Below, piece by piece: positions 1 to 6,984 of a DNA stretch of 30,211 nucleotides (its first letter is position 1; every line of letters starts with the position of its first letter). The DNA is taken from positions 1 to 30,211 of the forward strand of contig CAJTRL010000046.1 of NCBI GenBank assembly GCA_910578715.1, given 5' to 3'. The position numbers were made by a program, and so were the translations under genes. The stretch is from an uncultured Lachnospiraceae bacterium. GTDB taxonomy: Bacteria; Bacillota; Clostridia; Lachnospirales; Lachnospiraceae. Under the pieces are notes generated by a model. The model did not search any database. It was not told where the DNA came from and was given only the letters and a program-made list of their open reading frames with translations.

Positions 1-1
1 T

Positions 2-370
2 CTGCGTTCCTATCAGGACGGAACTATGACTTATGAACAGATTTTAAAGCGGGTCCGGGATTTCGCACAGGTTAAATATGACGGCGTCATTACCGAACAA
101 GTGGCGGCAACGGCATTGGATTTGCTGGAAGTGGATAAAATGGGGCTGGACCATATCGACAGAAATATTCTGCTTACGATGATTGAGAAATTTAAGGGCG
201 GGCCGGTCGGTCTCGATACGCTGGCGGCGGCAATCGGCGAGGATGCCGGGACGCTGGAAGACGTTTACGAGCCTTATCTGCTCAAAAGCGGTCTCCTGAA
301 CAGAACGCCGCGGGGAAGAGTCGTAACAGATTCCGCATATCATCATTTAGGGCTTGAAATTCCGCTGTAA
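2..370 (+). CDS. ruvB: Holliday junction branch migration ATPase RuvB, C-terminal part (5' truncated by window)
   Basis: RuvB is the hexameric AAA+ motor that drives branch migration with RuvA. Only the C-terminal winged-helix (RuvB_C) domain and its approach are present: the frame reads VRDFAQVKYDGVIT, then GLDHIDRNIL, FKGGPVGLDTLAAAI, DVYEPYLL and RTPRGRVVTDSAYHHLG, all hallmark RuvB C-terminal blocks. The Walker motifs lie upstream of the window. The frame is open from base 2, so the ATG at 26 is internal and not a start. Oddity: bases 2-46 do not encode the usual sensor-2 segment (RSRGTPRIANRLLKR) but RSYQDGTMTYEQILKR; see findings. A promoter for the next gene overlaps the stop codon, so ruvB probably ends a ruvA-ruvB unit. 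Confidence 0.93.
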   Translation: MRSYQDGTMTYEQILKRVRDFAQVKYDGVITEQVAATALDLLEVDKMGLDHIDRNILLTMIEKFKGGPVGLDTLAAAIGEDAGTLEDVYEPYLLKSGLLNRTPRGRVVTDSAYHHLGLEIPL

Positions 371-382
371 GCTATATATAAT
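354..382 (+). promoter_or_regulatory. Sigma-A type promoter upstream of zapA
   Basis: TTGAAA at 354-359 and a perfect TATAAT at 377-382 are separated by 17 bp, an excellent housekeeping match. The -35 box lies in the last codons of ruvB and the -10 just after its stop. Expected transcription start is near 389, giving a leader of about 150 nt before zapA. Confidence 0.7.
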
Positions 383-511
383 AGATATTGTATAGGAACT
401 TTGTCCGGCGGGCATATTTTGTAGAAAAGCAGTGCCGGGCGGCGGATTCGGAAGATGTCCGGCATTTTCTGAAAAGGAATCATGCCGTGCAATTACCGAA
501 AGATAAGGGCA

Positions 512-525
512 CCCGCGTAAGCGGG
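512..525 (+). other. Short GC-rich hairpin in the zapA leader
   Basis: CCCGC (512-516) and GCGGG (521-525) form a 5-bp stem with a GTAA tetraloop. It ends 5 nt before the GGGAG ribosome site of zapA, so it could modulate translation. No T-run follows, so it is not a terminator. The rest of 371-540 shows no convincing gene: the reading frame is open upstream of the zapA ATG but encodes nothing recognisable. Confidence 0.35.
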
Positions 526-540
526 CGGATGGGAGCGTTC

Positions 541-948
541 ATGTCATCAAAAACAGATACGGAAGTTATTATCGGAGGAAAGGTCTTTACATTAAGCGGC
601 TATGAGAGTGAAGAGTATTTGCAGAAAGTGGCTTCCTATATCAATAATAAAGTAAATGAATACGGAAAGGCCGATACTTTCAAACGACTGCCGCTCGATA
701 CACAGAATGTTCTGCTGCAGTTAAACATTGCGGATGACTATTTCAAGGCCAGGCAGCGGATTGCACAGCTGGAAGAAGAACTGAAAAATAAAGAAAAAGA
801 AATGTATGATTTGAAGCACGAACTGATTACTTCTCAGATAAAGCTGGAGAATACGGAGAAAAACGTTAAAAATCTGCAGCTGGATGCGAACGAGAATGCA
901 AAGAAAATGATTCGTCTGGAAACGGAACTGGCAGAATTGAAAAAATAA
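541..948 (+). CDS. zapA: Cell division protein ZapA
   Basis: ZapA is a small cytoplasmic FtsZ-binding protein that promotes FtsZ protofilament bundling at the division ring. From the ATG at 541 the product is 135 aa. It has an N-terminal ZapA domain (EVIIGGKVFTLSGYESEEYLQKVASYINNK, about residues 8-37) followed by a hydrophobic segment (DTQNVLLQLNIADDYF) and a long charged coiled coil from about residue 70 to the end. The start at 541 is chosen because GGGAG at 531-535 is well spaced and the family begins at this point. The open frame extends upstream to a TTG near 388, but that extension lacks family similarity. A strong terminator directly follows, so zapA is likely monocistronic. Confidence 0.88.
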   Translation: MSSKTDTEVIIGGKVFTLSGYESEEYLQKVASYINNKVNEYGKADTFKRLPLDTQNVLLQLNIADDYFKARQRIAQLEEELKNKEKEMYDLKHELITSQIKLENTEKNVKNLQLDANENAKKMIRLETELAELKK

Positions 949-950
949 GA

Positions 951-979
951 AAGGCTGTCTTGAAAAGGCAGCCTTTTCT
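951..979 (+). terminator. Intrinsic terminator after zapA
   Basis: An 11-bp stem (AAGGCTGTCTT at 951-961 with AAGGCAGCCTT at 965-975, one G-U pair) closes a GAA loop and runs into TTTTCT. It starts 3 nt after the zapA stop. Confidence 0.8.
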
Positions 980-997
980 GATAAGGGCAGAAGGGAC

Positions 998-3229
998 ATG
1001 ATGCAAAAAGTGGAATTACTGGCTCCCGCCGGGAATTATGAGGCGCTTGCAGGCGCGCTTAATGCGGGGGCGGACGCAGTTTATCTGGGCGGTGCAAAGT
1101 TCGGGGCAAGGGCTTATGCGGATAATTTTTCGGAAGAGGAAATCTGCAGGGCCGTCCGGTATGCGCATATTTTGGGGAAAAAAGTTTATCTGACCGTTAA
1201 TACGCTCGTCAAAGAGCGGGAGTTTTCCACCCTTTATGACTATATCAGTCCTCTGTATGAGGCCGGACTGGACGGCGTCATCATACAGGATTTGGGCGTA
1301 TGGCAGTATATCCGGGAGACTTTTCCGGGCATGGCGCTTCATGCCAGCACCCAGATGACGGTTACGGGGAGCCAGGGAGCTTTGCTGCTTAAAGAAATCG
1401 GGGCTGCAAGAATTGTTCCGGCCAGGGAGCTTTCGCTTTCGGAAATTCGTTCGATGAAAGAGAACACGGGGCTGGAACTGGAATGTTTTATTCACGGCGC
1501 CATGTGTTACAGTTATTCCGGCCAGTGTCTGTTCAGCAGCATTCTGGGCGGACGGAGCGGCAACCGGGGGCGGTGTGCACAGCCGTGCAGACTCCCTTAT
1601 CAGATTCTTGACCAGGCGGGAGGCCCGAAAGGTGATGCCGGGTATGTGCTGAGCCTGAAAGATATGTGTACACTGTCCTTTCTTCCACGACTGATAGAAG
1701 CGGGCATCGATTCGTTTAAAATCGAAGGCAGGATGAAACGGCCGGAGTATGCGGCGGGTGTTACGGCCGTTTATCGGAAATACATCGACCTGTACTACGA
1801 AAATGGAAGCCGGAATTACCGGGTAGAACAGGCCGATATGGACAGGCTGCGAAAACTCTATATCCGGGATGAAGTGCAGACCGGATATTATGAAAGACAT
1901 AACGGCCGGGAAATGATTACGGTGAAAAAACCCGGCTATCTCGGACAGGATGATAAGCTGCTCTCTGAAATCGCCGGCGCTTATCTGAACGGGGAACGCA
2001 AGGCACGTGCGTCGGTGACCGGATTCTTTCATGCAGGAGAGGCGGCCCGTATACGGATGGACGGAGAAGGTGTTTCCCTGACGATAGAAGGTCAAACGGT
2101 GGAACAGGCGAAAAACAGGCCGATGTCACGGGAGGATTTTCTGAAACATTTGCGCAAAACGGGAAATTCTTTTGTGGAAATAACAGAGGAACAGGCAGAC
2201 ACAGGAGACGGTGCGTTTATGCCCGTCGGCCGGTTGAATGAGCTGCGCAGAAACGCGGTAGAGGCTTTCGAGAACAGACTGATAGAGAAAAACGGGCTTT
2301 TGCCATACAGGAAGCGCGTGAAAGATACCTTGCAAAACGGGCCCCAAAACCGGATTCTGCCATTAAAACGGCCGCAACTGCACGTTGCGGTGCAAAATAT
2401 TGCACAATTACAAACAGCTCTGAAATATCCGTGCGAGAGGATATATCTCGACAGTGACTGGTATCTGGAGGAATCTGACCAGATTGGTCAGTGCCTGGAA
2501 GGGAGAAGTGTCCCTGCAATTTTTCTTGCACTTCCTTATATCGTGCGGGAGAAGGATGGTTCATATTTTCGGGAATTATTTTCTCGGACAGAGGAGACAT
2601 TTCCGGTAGAAGGTTTTCTCGTGCGGAATCTGGAATCGCTTTCGGCCATCCGCACTTTTGCAGCGCCTTATGAGATTGTAACGGATACGGGCATCTACTG
2701 CTTTAACAGGGAGAGCGCCCGGCTTTTGGGGAAATACTGTAAAGAAAGCTATCTTCCCTGGGAGCTGAACGGGAAAGAGGGCGGAGCGCTTACAAAGGAA
2801 ATTGCGGCCTGTGCCGGCAGAGAAGAAACGGTGGATAACGGGCCGCTTCGGATGTCGATGGTCGTATACGGAACGATTCCAATGATGCTTTCCGCAAACT
2901 GTGTCAGAAAGACGGCGGGTGTCTGCCGGGGGCAGGAAAGTCCGTGCAGCCGACAGGAAAAATACGAGCTTTCGGACCGGTATCATGTGCGCTTTCCGGT
3001 GCAGTGCCGCTGCAGACACTGTTATAATATTATTTATAATTCCGTTCCCTGTTCTCTGCATCAGAAGCGAAAAGAGCTGGCCGGAATGCAGCTTTTTGCC
3101 TGGCGGCTTGATTTTGTCTGGGAGACGGGGAGCCAGACGGATAAAATTTTAGACTGTTTTTTTCATAAAAAGCAAGAATTTCCGGCGGCGGAATATACCG
3201 CCGGGCATTATGCGCGCGGCGTGGAATGA
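998..3229 (+). CDS. U32 family protein (RlhA/TrhP-like, long form with DUF3656 region)
   Basis: U32 proteins are annotated as collagenase-like peptidases, but characterised bacterial members (RlhA, TrhP) are needed for RNA hydroxylation, and the UbiU/UbiV members carry Fe-S clusters. This 743-aa protein opens with VELLAPAGNYEAL. It carries the U32 signature ECFIHGAMCYSYSGQCLFSS at about residues 162-181, followed by GRCAQPC. Residues about 290-430 resemble the DUF3656 region found in long U32 proteins such as RlhA. A C-terminal Cys-rich stretch (C635, then C670, C672, C675) resembles the metal-ligand-like cluster of long-form members. ATG codons at 998 and 1001 both sit behind AAGGGA. The gene overlaps the earliest possible start of the next gene and is probably cotranscribed with it. 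RNA hydroxylation is inferred from family; the substrate is unknown. Confidence 0.88.
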   Translation: MMQKVELLAPAGNYEALAGALNAGADAVYLGGAKFGARAYADNFSEEEICRAVRYAHILGKKVYLTVNTLVKEREFSTLYDYISPLYEAGLDGVIIQDLGVWQYIRETFPGMALHASTQMTVTGSQGALLLKEIGAARIVPARELSLSEIRSMKENTGLELECFIHGAMCYSYSGQCLFSSILGGRSGNRGRCAQPCRLPYQILDQAGGPKGDAGYVLSLKDMCTLSFLPRLIEAGIDSFKIEGRMKRPEYAAGVTAVYRKYIDLYYENGSRNYRVEQADMDRLRKLYIRDEVQTGYYERHNGREMITVKKPGYLGQDDKLLSEIAGAYLNGERKARASVTGFFHAGEAARIRMDGEGVSLTIEGQTVEQAKNRPMSREDFLKHLRKTGNSFVEITEEQADTGDGAFMPVGRLNELRRNAVEAFENRLIEKNGLLPYRKRVKDTLQNGPQNRILPLKRPQLHVAVQNIAQLQTALKYPCERIYLDSDWYLEESDQIGQCLEGRSVPAIFLALPYIVREKDGSYFRELFSRTEETFPVEGFLVRNLESLSAIRTFAAPYEIVTDTGIYCFNRESARLLGKYCKESYLPWELNGKEGGALTKEIAACAGREETVDNGPLRMSMVVYGTIPMMLSANCVRKTAGVCRGQESPCSRQEKYELSDRYHVRFPVQCRCRHCYNIIYNSVPCSLHQKRKELAGMQLFAWRLDFVWETGSQTDKILDCFFHKKQEFPAAEYTAGHYARGVE

Positions 3230-3245
3230 ACGAAGGGTTAATTTT

Positions 3246-4658
3246 ATGGAACTTTACATTACAGAGATTTCCAGGTATTTAATTACAATACTGCTCGCAC
3301 TCTATACAATAGAGGGTTTTATGGCTTTCCGCTATCGGGAAGAAGAAAAAAGGAACGGTATCTATATCAGGCAGAATCTGCTGATGTTTTGTGTGCACTT
3401 TTCCTGTTTCATGGTAATTTGTTTTCAGACGGGCAAAATACAATACTTGTTTTTTTATATGTTCCAGCAGATTCTGCTGTTCGCGACGATTATGCTGTTC
3501 CGCATGATTTATCCGAAAGGGAACAGGCTGATTGTCAACAACATGTGTATGCTGTTAAGCATTGGTTTTGTCATTCTGACCAGAATTTCTTATGAAAAGG
3601 CGATAAAACAGTTCTTTATCGTAACGGTGTCCATCGCTGTCGGTATGGTGGTTCCGTATGTTGTGAACCAGCTGGCCTTTTTGAAAAAACTCACATGGGT
3701 GTATGCGGCGGTCGGTCTTGGTGCAATCGGTATCGTGCTTGCGCTCGGTTCCGTAACGCGCGGTTCCAGAATTTCTTATTCCGTCGCGGGCATCACTTTT
3801 CAGCCTTCGGAATTTGTAAAAATCCTGTTTGTTTTTTTTCTGGCGGGAGCCCTGTACGAAACGAACGATATTCTGCGGGTCGCGCTGACAGCGGTTATCG
3901 CGGGCGCTCATGTGCTGATTCTTGTGGCCTCCAAAGACTTGGGAAGCGCCCTGATTTTCTTTATCGTCTATGTATTTATGGTATACATCGCCACGAGAAA
4001 ATGGATATATCTGCTGCTTGGCTCCGTCGGCGGCTGCGGGGCCGCGGTATTTGCCTACCAGCTTTTTAATCATGTACAGGTGCGCGTACAGGCGTGGCGA
4101 GACCCCTGGAGCTGCATTGACGACGCGGGATTCCAGATTGCGCAGTCGTTGTTTGCCATCAGCAGCGGCGGCTGGTTCGGGCTCGGACTTTTCCGGGGCA
4201 ATCCTACGGCGATTCCCTTTGTAGAAGCGGATTTTGTGTTTTCCGCAGTCGCAGAGGAGCTTGGAATTGCCTTTGCGATGTGTATGATACTTATCTGCAT
4301 CGGCACATTTATTATGATGATGCTGACTGCAGCCGGGCTGAAAGACCGGTTTTATCAGCTGATTGCTTTCGGGCTCGGCATCACTTATATTTTTCAGGTC
4401 TTTTTAACAATCGGCGGCGGTACGAAATTTATTCCGATGACGGGCATAACGCTGCCATTTATCAGTTACGGCGGAAGCTCGATTTTGACGACATTGATTA
4501 TGTTTTTTGTAATAGAGGGAATTTATATCATCAGACAGAGCGAGGAAGAGAAAATTGTCAGAACGAAGAAGAGAATCCGAGGGGAGAAGAGCCGCGCCGT
4601 CAGAGGCGGAAAAAAGCAGAAATATGCGGATGAAGAAGATGAGGAAGAAGACGACTAA
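3246..4658 (+). CDS. SEDS peptidoglycan glycosyltransferase, FtsW/RodA/SpoVE family
   Basis: SEDS proteins are integral membrane glycosyltransferases that polymerise lipid II into glycan strands and act with a class B PBP. The start at 3246 (470 aa) follows GAAGGG at 3232-3237; a longer frame from 3210 would overlap the U32 gene. I count roughly 10 to 12 hydrophobic segments, with about six before the FQPSEFVKI block, which marks an N-terminal extension relative to standard FtsW/RodA. Hallmarks include FVEADFVFSAVAEELG, with the conserved Asp at residue 329, and LPFISYGGSS near the end. The cytoplasmic tail is first Lys/Arg-rich and then acidic (YADEEDEEEDD). The 3' end overlaps the following PBP gene by 35 nt, indicating a translationally coupled pair. 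RodA-like and FtsW-like roles cannot be separated from sequence alone. Confidence 0.92.
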   Translation: MELYITEISRYLITILLALYTIEGFMAFRYREEEKRNGIYIRQNLLMFCVHFSCFMVICFQTGKIQYLFFYMFQQILLFATIMLFRMIYPKGNRLIVNNMCMLLSIGFVILTRISYEKAIKQFFIVTVSIAVGMVVPYVVNQLAFLKKLTWVYAAVGLGAIGIVLALGSVTRGSRISYSVAGITFQPSEFVKILFVFFLAGALYETNDILRVALTAVIAGAHVLILVASKDLGSALIFFIVYVFMVYIATRKWIYLLLGSVGGCGAAVFAYQLFNHVQVRVQAWRDPWSCIDDAGFQIAQSLFAISSGGWFGLGLFRGNPTAIPFVEADFVFSAVAEELGIAFAMCMILICIGTFIMMMLTAAGLKDRFYQLIAFGLGITYIFQVFLTIGGGTKFIPMTGITLPFISYGGSSILTTLIMFFVIEGIYIIRQSEEEKIVRTKKRIRGEKSRAVRGGKKQKYADEEDEEEDD

Positions 4659-6063
4659 TCAGATTTATCTCGTTACCGGTCTTTTTACGGCGGCTTTTAT
4701 CTGCATGATGGGATATACCTGTTACTATGCGATGACGCACAAAATAGAAATGATTAACAACAACTACAACAGCCGTCAGACCATGCTGATTAACCAGAAT
4801 ACGAGAGGAAGCATTTATGCCTGGGACGGACAGGTGCTGGCGCAGACCGTCATAGATGAGAATGGCGAAGAGACGCGGGAATACCCGTTTGGAAACAAGT
4901 TCAGCCATGTGGTCGGTTATGCCTCGAACGGAAGATTTGGCGTGGAAGCACAGGCTAATTATTATCTGATTCAGTCCAATGTAAAACTTTCGGACAAGGT
5001 GGCCAGTGAGGTGTCCGGTGAAAAATATCCGGGAGACAGCGTTTATACCACGCTGGATGTGGATTTACAGGAAATTGCCTATCAGTCGCTTGGGGCCTAT
5101 AAAGGAGCGATTATCGTAACGGAACCTTCTACGGGACGGATTCTTGCAATGGTATCCAAACCGGATTTTGACCCGAATGAAATCGAGGCTATCTGGGACG
5201 GGCTGTTACAGGATAAGGACAGCAGCGTGCTGTTAAACCGGGCCACGCAGGGCCTTTATCCGCCGGGCTCCACCTTTAAAATCATAACCGCGCTGGAGTA
5301 TATCCGGGAGAACCCGGACACTTACCAGAATTATACTTATCAGTGCAATGGCAGATTCAAACACGGAGAAGACGTGATTAACTGTTTTCACGGAACGGCG
5401 CACGGCGGCGAAAGTTTCACGAAGTCTTTCGCCAAATCCTGTAACGCTTCCTTTGCCAATATCAGCGTACAGCTTGACAAAAACAGTTATGAAAATACGC
5501 TGGAGGATTTGCTGTTTAACCAGGAACTGCCAGTTTCTTTCGCCTATAACAAAAGCAGTGTGCTTGTCAATGAGAATGTTTCCGATTCGGATGTGATGCA
5601 GGCTTCCATCGGCCAGGGAACGGACGCCATCACGCCGCTTCATATGAACATGATAACCTGTGCCATCGCAAACGGCGGCGTGCTGATGAAGCCGTATCTG
5701 ATTGACCGGGTGGAGAATGCAAACGGAAATGTGATGAAACAATTTACACAAAGCGCATACGGAAGGCTGATGTCTGAGCAGGAAGCGGAGGCTTTGACAC
5801 AGCTGATGGCGGAAGTGGTGGAAAGCGGTACGGCAACAAAGCTGAAAGGCTCCGGCTATACGGCGGCCGGAAAGACCGGTTCTGCGGAATATAACAGCGT
5901 CAAAACGGATTCCCATGCCTGGTTTACCGGATTTGCTCCGGTAGAAAATCCGCAGATATGCGTGACGGTCATTATCGAAGGCGCCGGTTCCGGCGGCGAT
6001 TTTGCCGTACCGATTGCCAAGAGAATCTTTAACGCGTATCTGGAAACGGGGAGCGAAGGCTGA
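4624..6063 (+). CDS. Class B penicillin-binding protein (transpeptidase), PbpA-like, SEDS partner
   Basis: This membrane-anchored transpeptidase should cross-link glycan made by the adjoining SEDS protein. From the ATG at 4624 it is 479 aa. It has one N-terminal membrane anchor (about residues 12-35), a short N-terminal region with GSIYAWDGQVLAQT, and then the transpeptidase domain. Catalytic motifs are intact: S216-T-F-K219, S272-C-N274 and K417-T-G419. It lacks the long pedestal of PBP2/PBP3 and has no PASTA repeats, resembling PbpA of actinobacteria in size and partner. Start choice is uncertain. ATGs occur at 4624, 4630 and 4639, and a TTG at 4555 sits behind GAGGAAGAG; all lie inside the preceding gene. 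The Nudix gene follows 32 nt later. Confidence 0.92.
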   Translation: MRMKKMRKKTTNQIYLVTGLFTAAFICMMGYTCYYAMTHKIEMINNNYNSRQTMLINQNTRGSIYAWDGQVLAQTVIDENGEETREYPFGNKFSHVVGYASNGRFGVEAQANYYLIQSNVKLSDKVASEVSGEKYPGDSVYTTLDVDLQEIAYQSLGAYKGAIIVTEPSTGRILAMVSKPDFDPNEIEAIWDGLLQDKDSSVLLNRATQGLYPPGSTFKIITALEYIRENPDTYQNYTYQCNGRFKHGEDVINCFHGTAHGGESFTKSFAKSCNASFANISVQLDKNSYENTLEDLLFNQELPVSFAYNKSSVLVNENVSDSDVMQASIGQGTDAITPLHMNMITCAIANGGVLMKPYLIDRVENANGNVMKQFTQSAYGRLMSEQEAEALTQLMAEVVESGTATKLKGSGYTAAGKTGSAEYNSVKTDSHAWFTGFAPVENPQICVTVIIEGAGSGGDFAVPIAKRIFNAYLETGSEG

Positions 6064-6095
6064 AAACAGCCGGGGAAAGGAGCAGAGGAACTGAA

Positions 6096-6545
6096 ATGAT
6101 TGAGGCGGTAAGCTGTGGGGGCGTTGTCATTTTCCGCGGCAAGATACTTCTGTTATATAAAAATTTTCATAACAAATATGAAGGATGGGTGCTCCCCAAA
6201 GGCACTGTGGAAGCCGGAGAAGAGCACAGAGAAACGGCCGTAAGGGAAGTGCTCGAAGAAACGGGAGCCAGGGCGAGCATCATCAAATATATCGGAACGA
6301 GCGGATATACTTTTGTCGTGCCCGAAGATACCGTTGAAAAAGAAGTCCACTGGTATCTGATGATGGCCGACAGCTATTACAGCAAACCGCAGAAAGAGGA
6401 GTTCTTTGTGGATGCCGGTTATTATAAGTATCATGAGGCGTATCATCTTTTGAAATTCACCAATGAGAGACAGATTTTGGAAAAGGCCTATCACGAATAC
6501 CGGGATATGAAAAAAAATAATCTGTGGGGCGCCCGGAAATATTAG
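6096..6545 (+). CDS. Nudix hydrolase
   Basis: Nudix enzymes hydrolyse nucleoside diphosphates linked to another moiety using a Mg-binding loop. The 149-aa product carries a complete Nudix box at residues 36-58: G36 x5 E42 x7 R50-E51-V-L-E54-E55-T-G57. The preceding GWVLPKG is typical of Ap4A/MutT-like members. Beyond the box the sequence (HWYLMMADSYY, FTNERQILEKAY) does not identify the substrate. A purine-rich AAAGGAG/GAGG region precedes the ATG at 6096. It is spaced 32 nt from the PBP stop and is probably the last gene of the SEDS-PBP operon. The substrate is unknown; a housekeeping role is plausible. Confidence 0.9.
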   Translation: MIEAVSCGGVVIFRGKILLLYKNFHNKYEGWVLPKGTVEAGEEHRETAVREVLEETGARASIIKYIGTSGYTFVVPEDTVEKEVHWYLMMADSYYSKPQKEEFFVDAGYYKYHEAYHLLKFTNERQILEKAYHEYRDMKKNNLWGARKY

Positions 6546-6574
6546 TTTCTTTTTTTGGCATAACGGGTTATAAT
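6546..6574 (+). promoter_or_regulatory. Possible promoter for the asp23-fakA-recG-degV cluster
   Basis: A perfect TATAAT lies at 6569-6574. At 17-bp spacing the -35 position is only TTTCTT (6546-6551), a weak match in a T-rich tract. It is the only promoter-like signal in the 65-bp gap before asp23. Confidence 0.4.
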
Positions 6575-6610
6575 ACAATTATATGTCTAAAATAAATAAG
6601 GAGGTATTCT

Positions 6611-6970
6611 ATGAGAGCTTCTTCGATGGACACACATATGGGGAATATTTCGATTGACCATGAAGTCATAGCGCAGTATGCCGGAACGGTTGCGATGGAA
6701 TGTTTCGGTATTGTCGGCATGGCCGGCATGAGCGTAAAGGACGGACTTGTTAAACTTTTGAAAAAGGAGAGTATGACCAGGGGAATACAGGTGTCGTTAA
6801 ACAACAATAAACTGACGCTGGATTTTCATGTCATTGTTTCCTACGGAGTCAGTATTCTCGCCGTATCGGACAATCTGATTGACAGTGTAAAATATAAAGT
6901 CGGCGAGTTTACCGGGATAGAAATTGAAAAGATTAACATCTTCGTCGAAGGTGTGAAAGTGATTGACTAG
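6611..6970 (+). CDS. Asp23/Gls24 family protein (YloU-like)
   Basis: The family contains small proteins linked to envelope homeostasis; S. aureus Asp23 is held at the membrane by AmaP. The 119-aa product has the family features GNISIDHEVIAQYAGTVAMECFGIVGM at the N-terminus, a central KLTLDFHVIVSYGVSI strand and the C-terminal INIFVEGVKV. There is no signal peptide or membrane helix. An AAGGAGG at 6598-6604 is well placed for the ATG at 6611. The gene sits 14 nt before the DhaL/FakA gene, the same yloU-yloV neighbourhood seen in Bacillus, which supports the assignment and suggests coupled expression. The molecular function is unknown. Confidence 0.9.
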   Translation: MRASSMDTHMGNISIDHEVIAQYAGTVAMECFGIVGMAGMSVKDGLVKLLKKESMTRGIQVSLNNNKLTLDFHVIVSYGVSILAVSDNLIDSVKYKVGEFTGIEIEKINIFVEGVKVID

Positions 6971-6984
6971 AGGGAGGATTTGAG

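Noticed and set aside
388..540. N-terminal extension of ZapA from a TTG near 388
   Set aside because: The extra 51 residues have no family similarity, and the ATG at 541 has a well-placed GGGAG.
1016..2095. 359-codon open frame on the minus strand inside the U32 gene
   Set aside because: The plus-strand frame matches a known family throughout; the antisense translation shows no recognisable domain.
3182..3204. CCGGCGG/CCGCCGG inverted repeat as a terminator after the U32 gene
   Set aside because: It lies inside the coding sequence, has no T-run and is followed at once by the SEDS gene.
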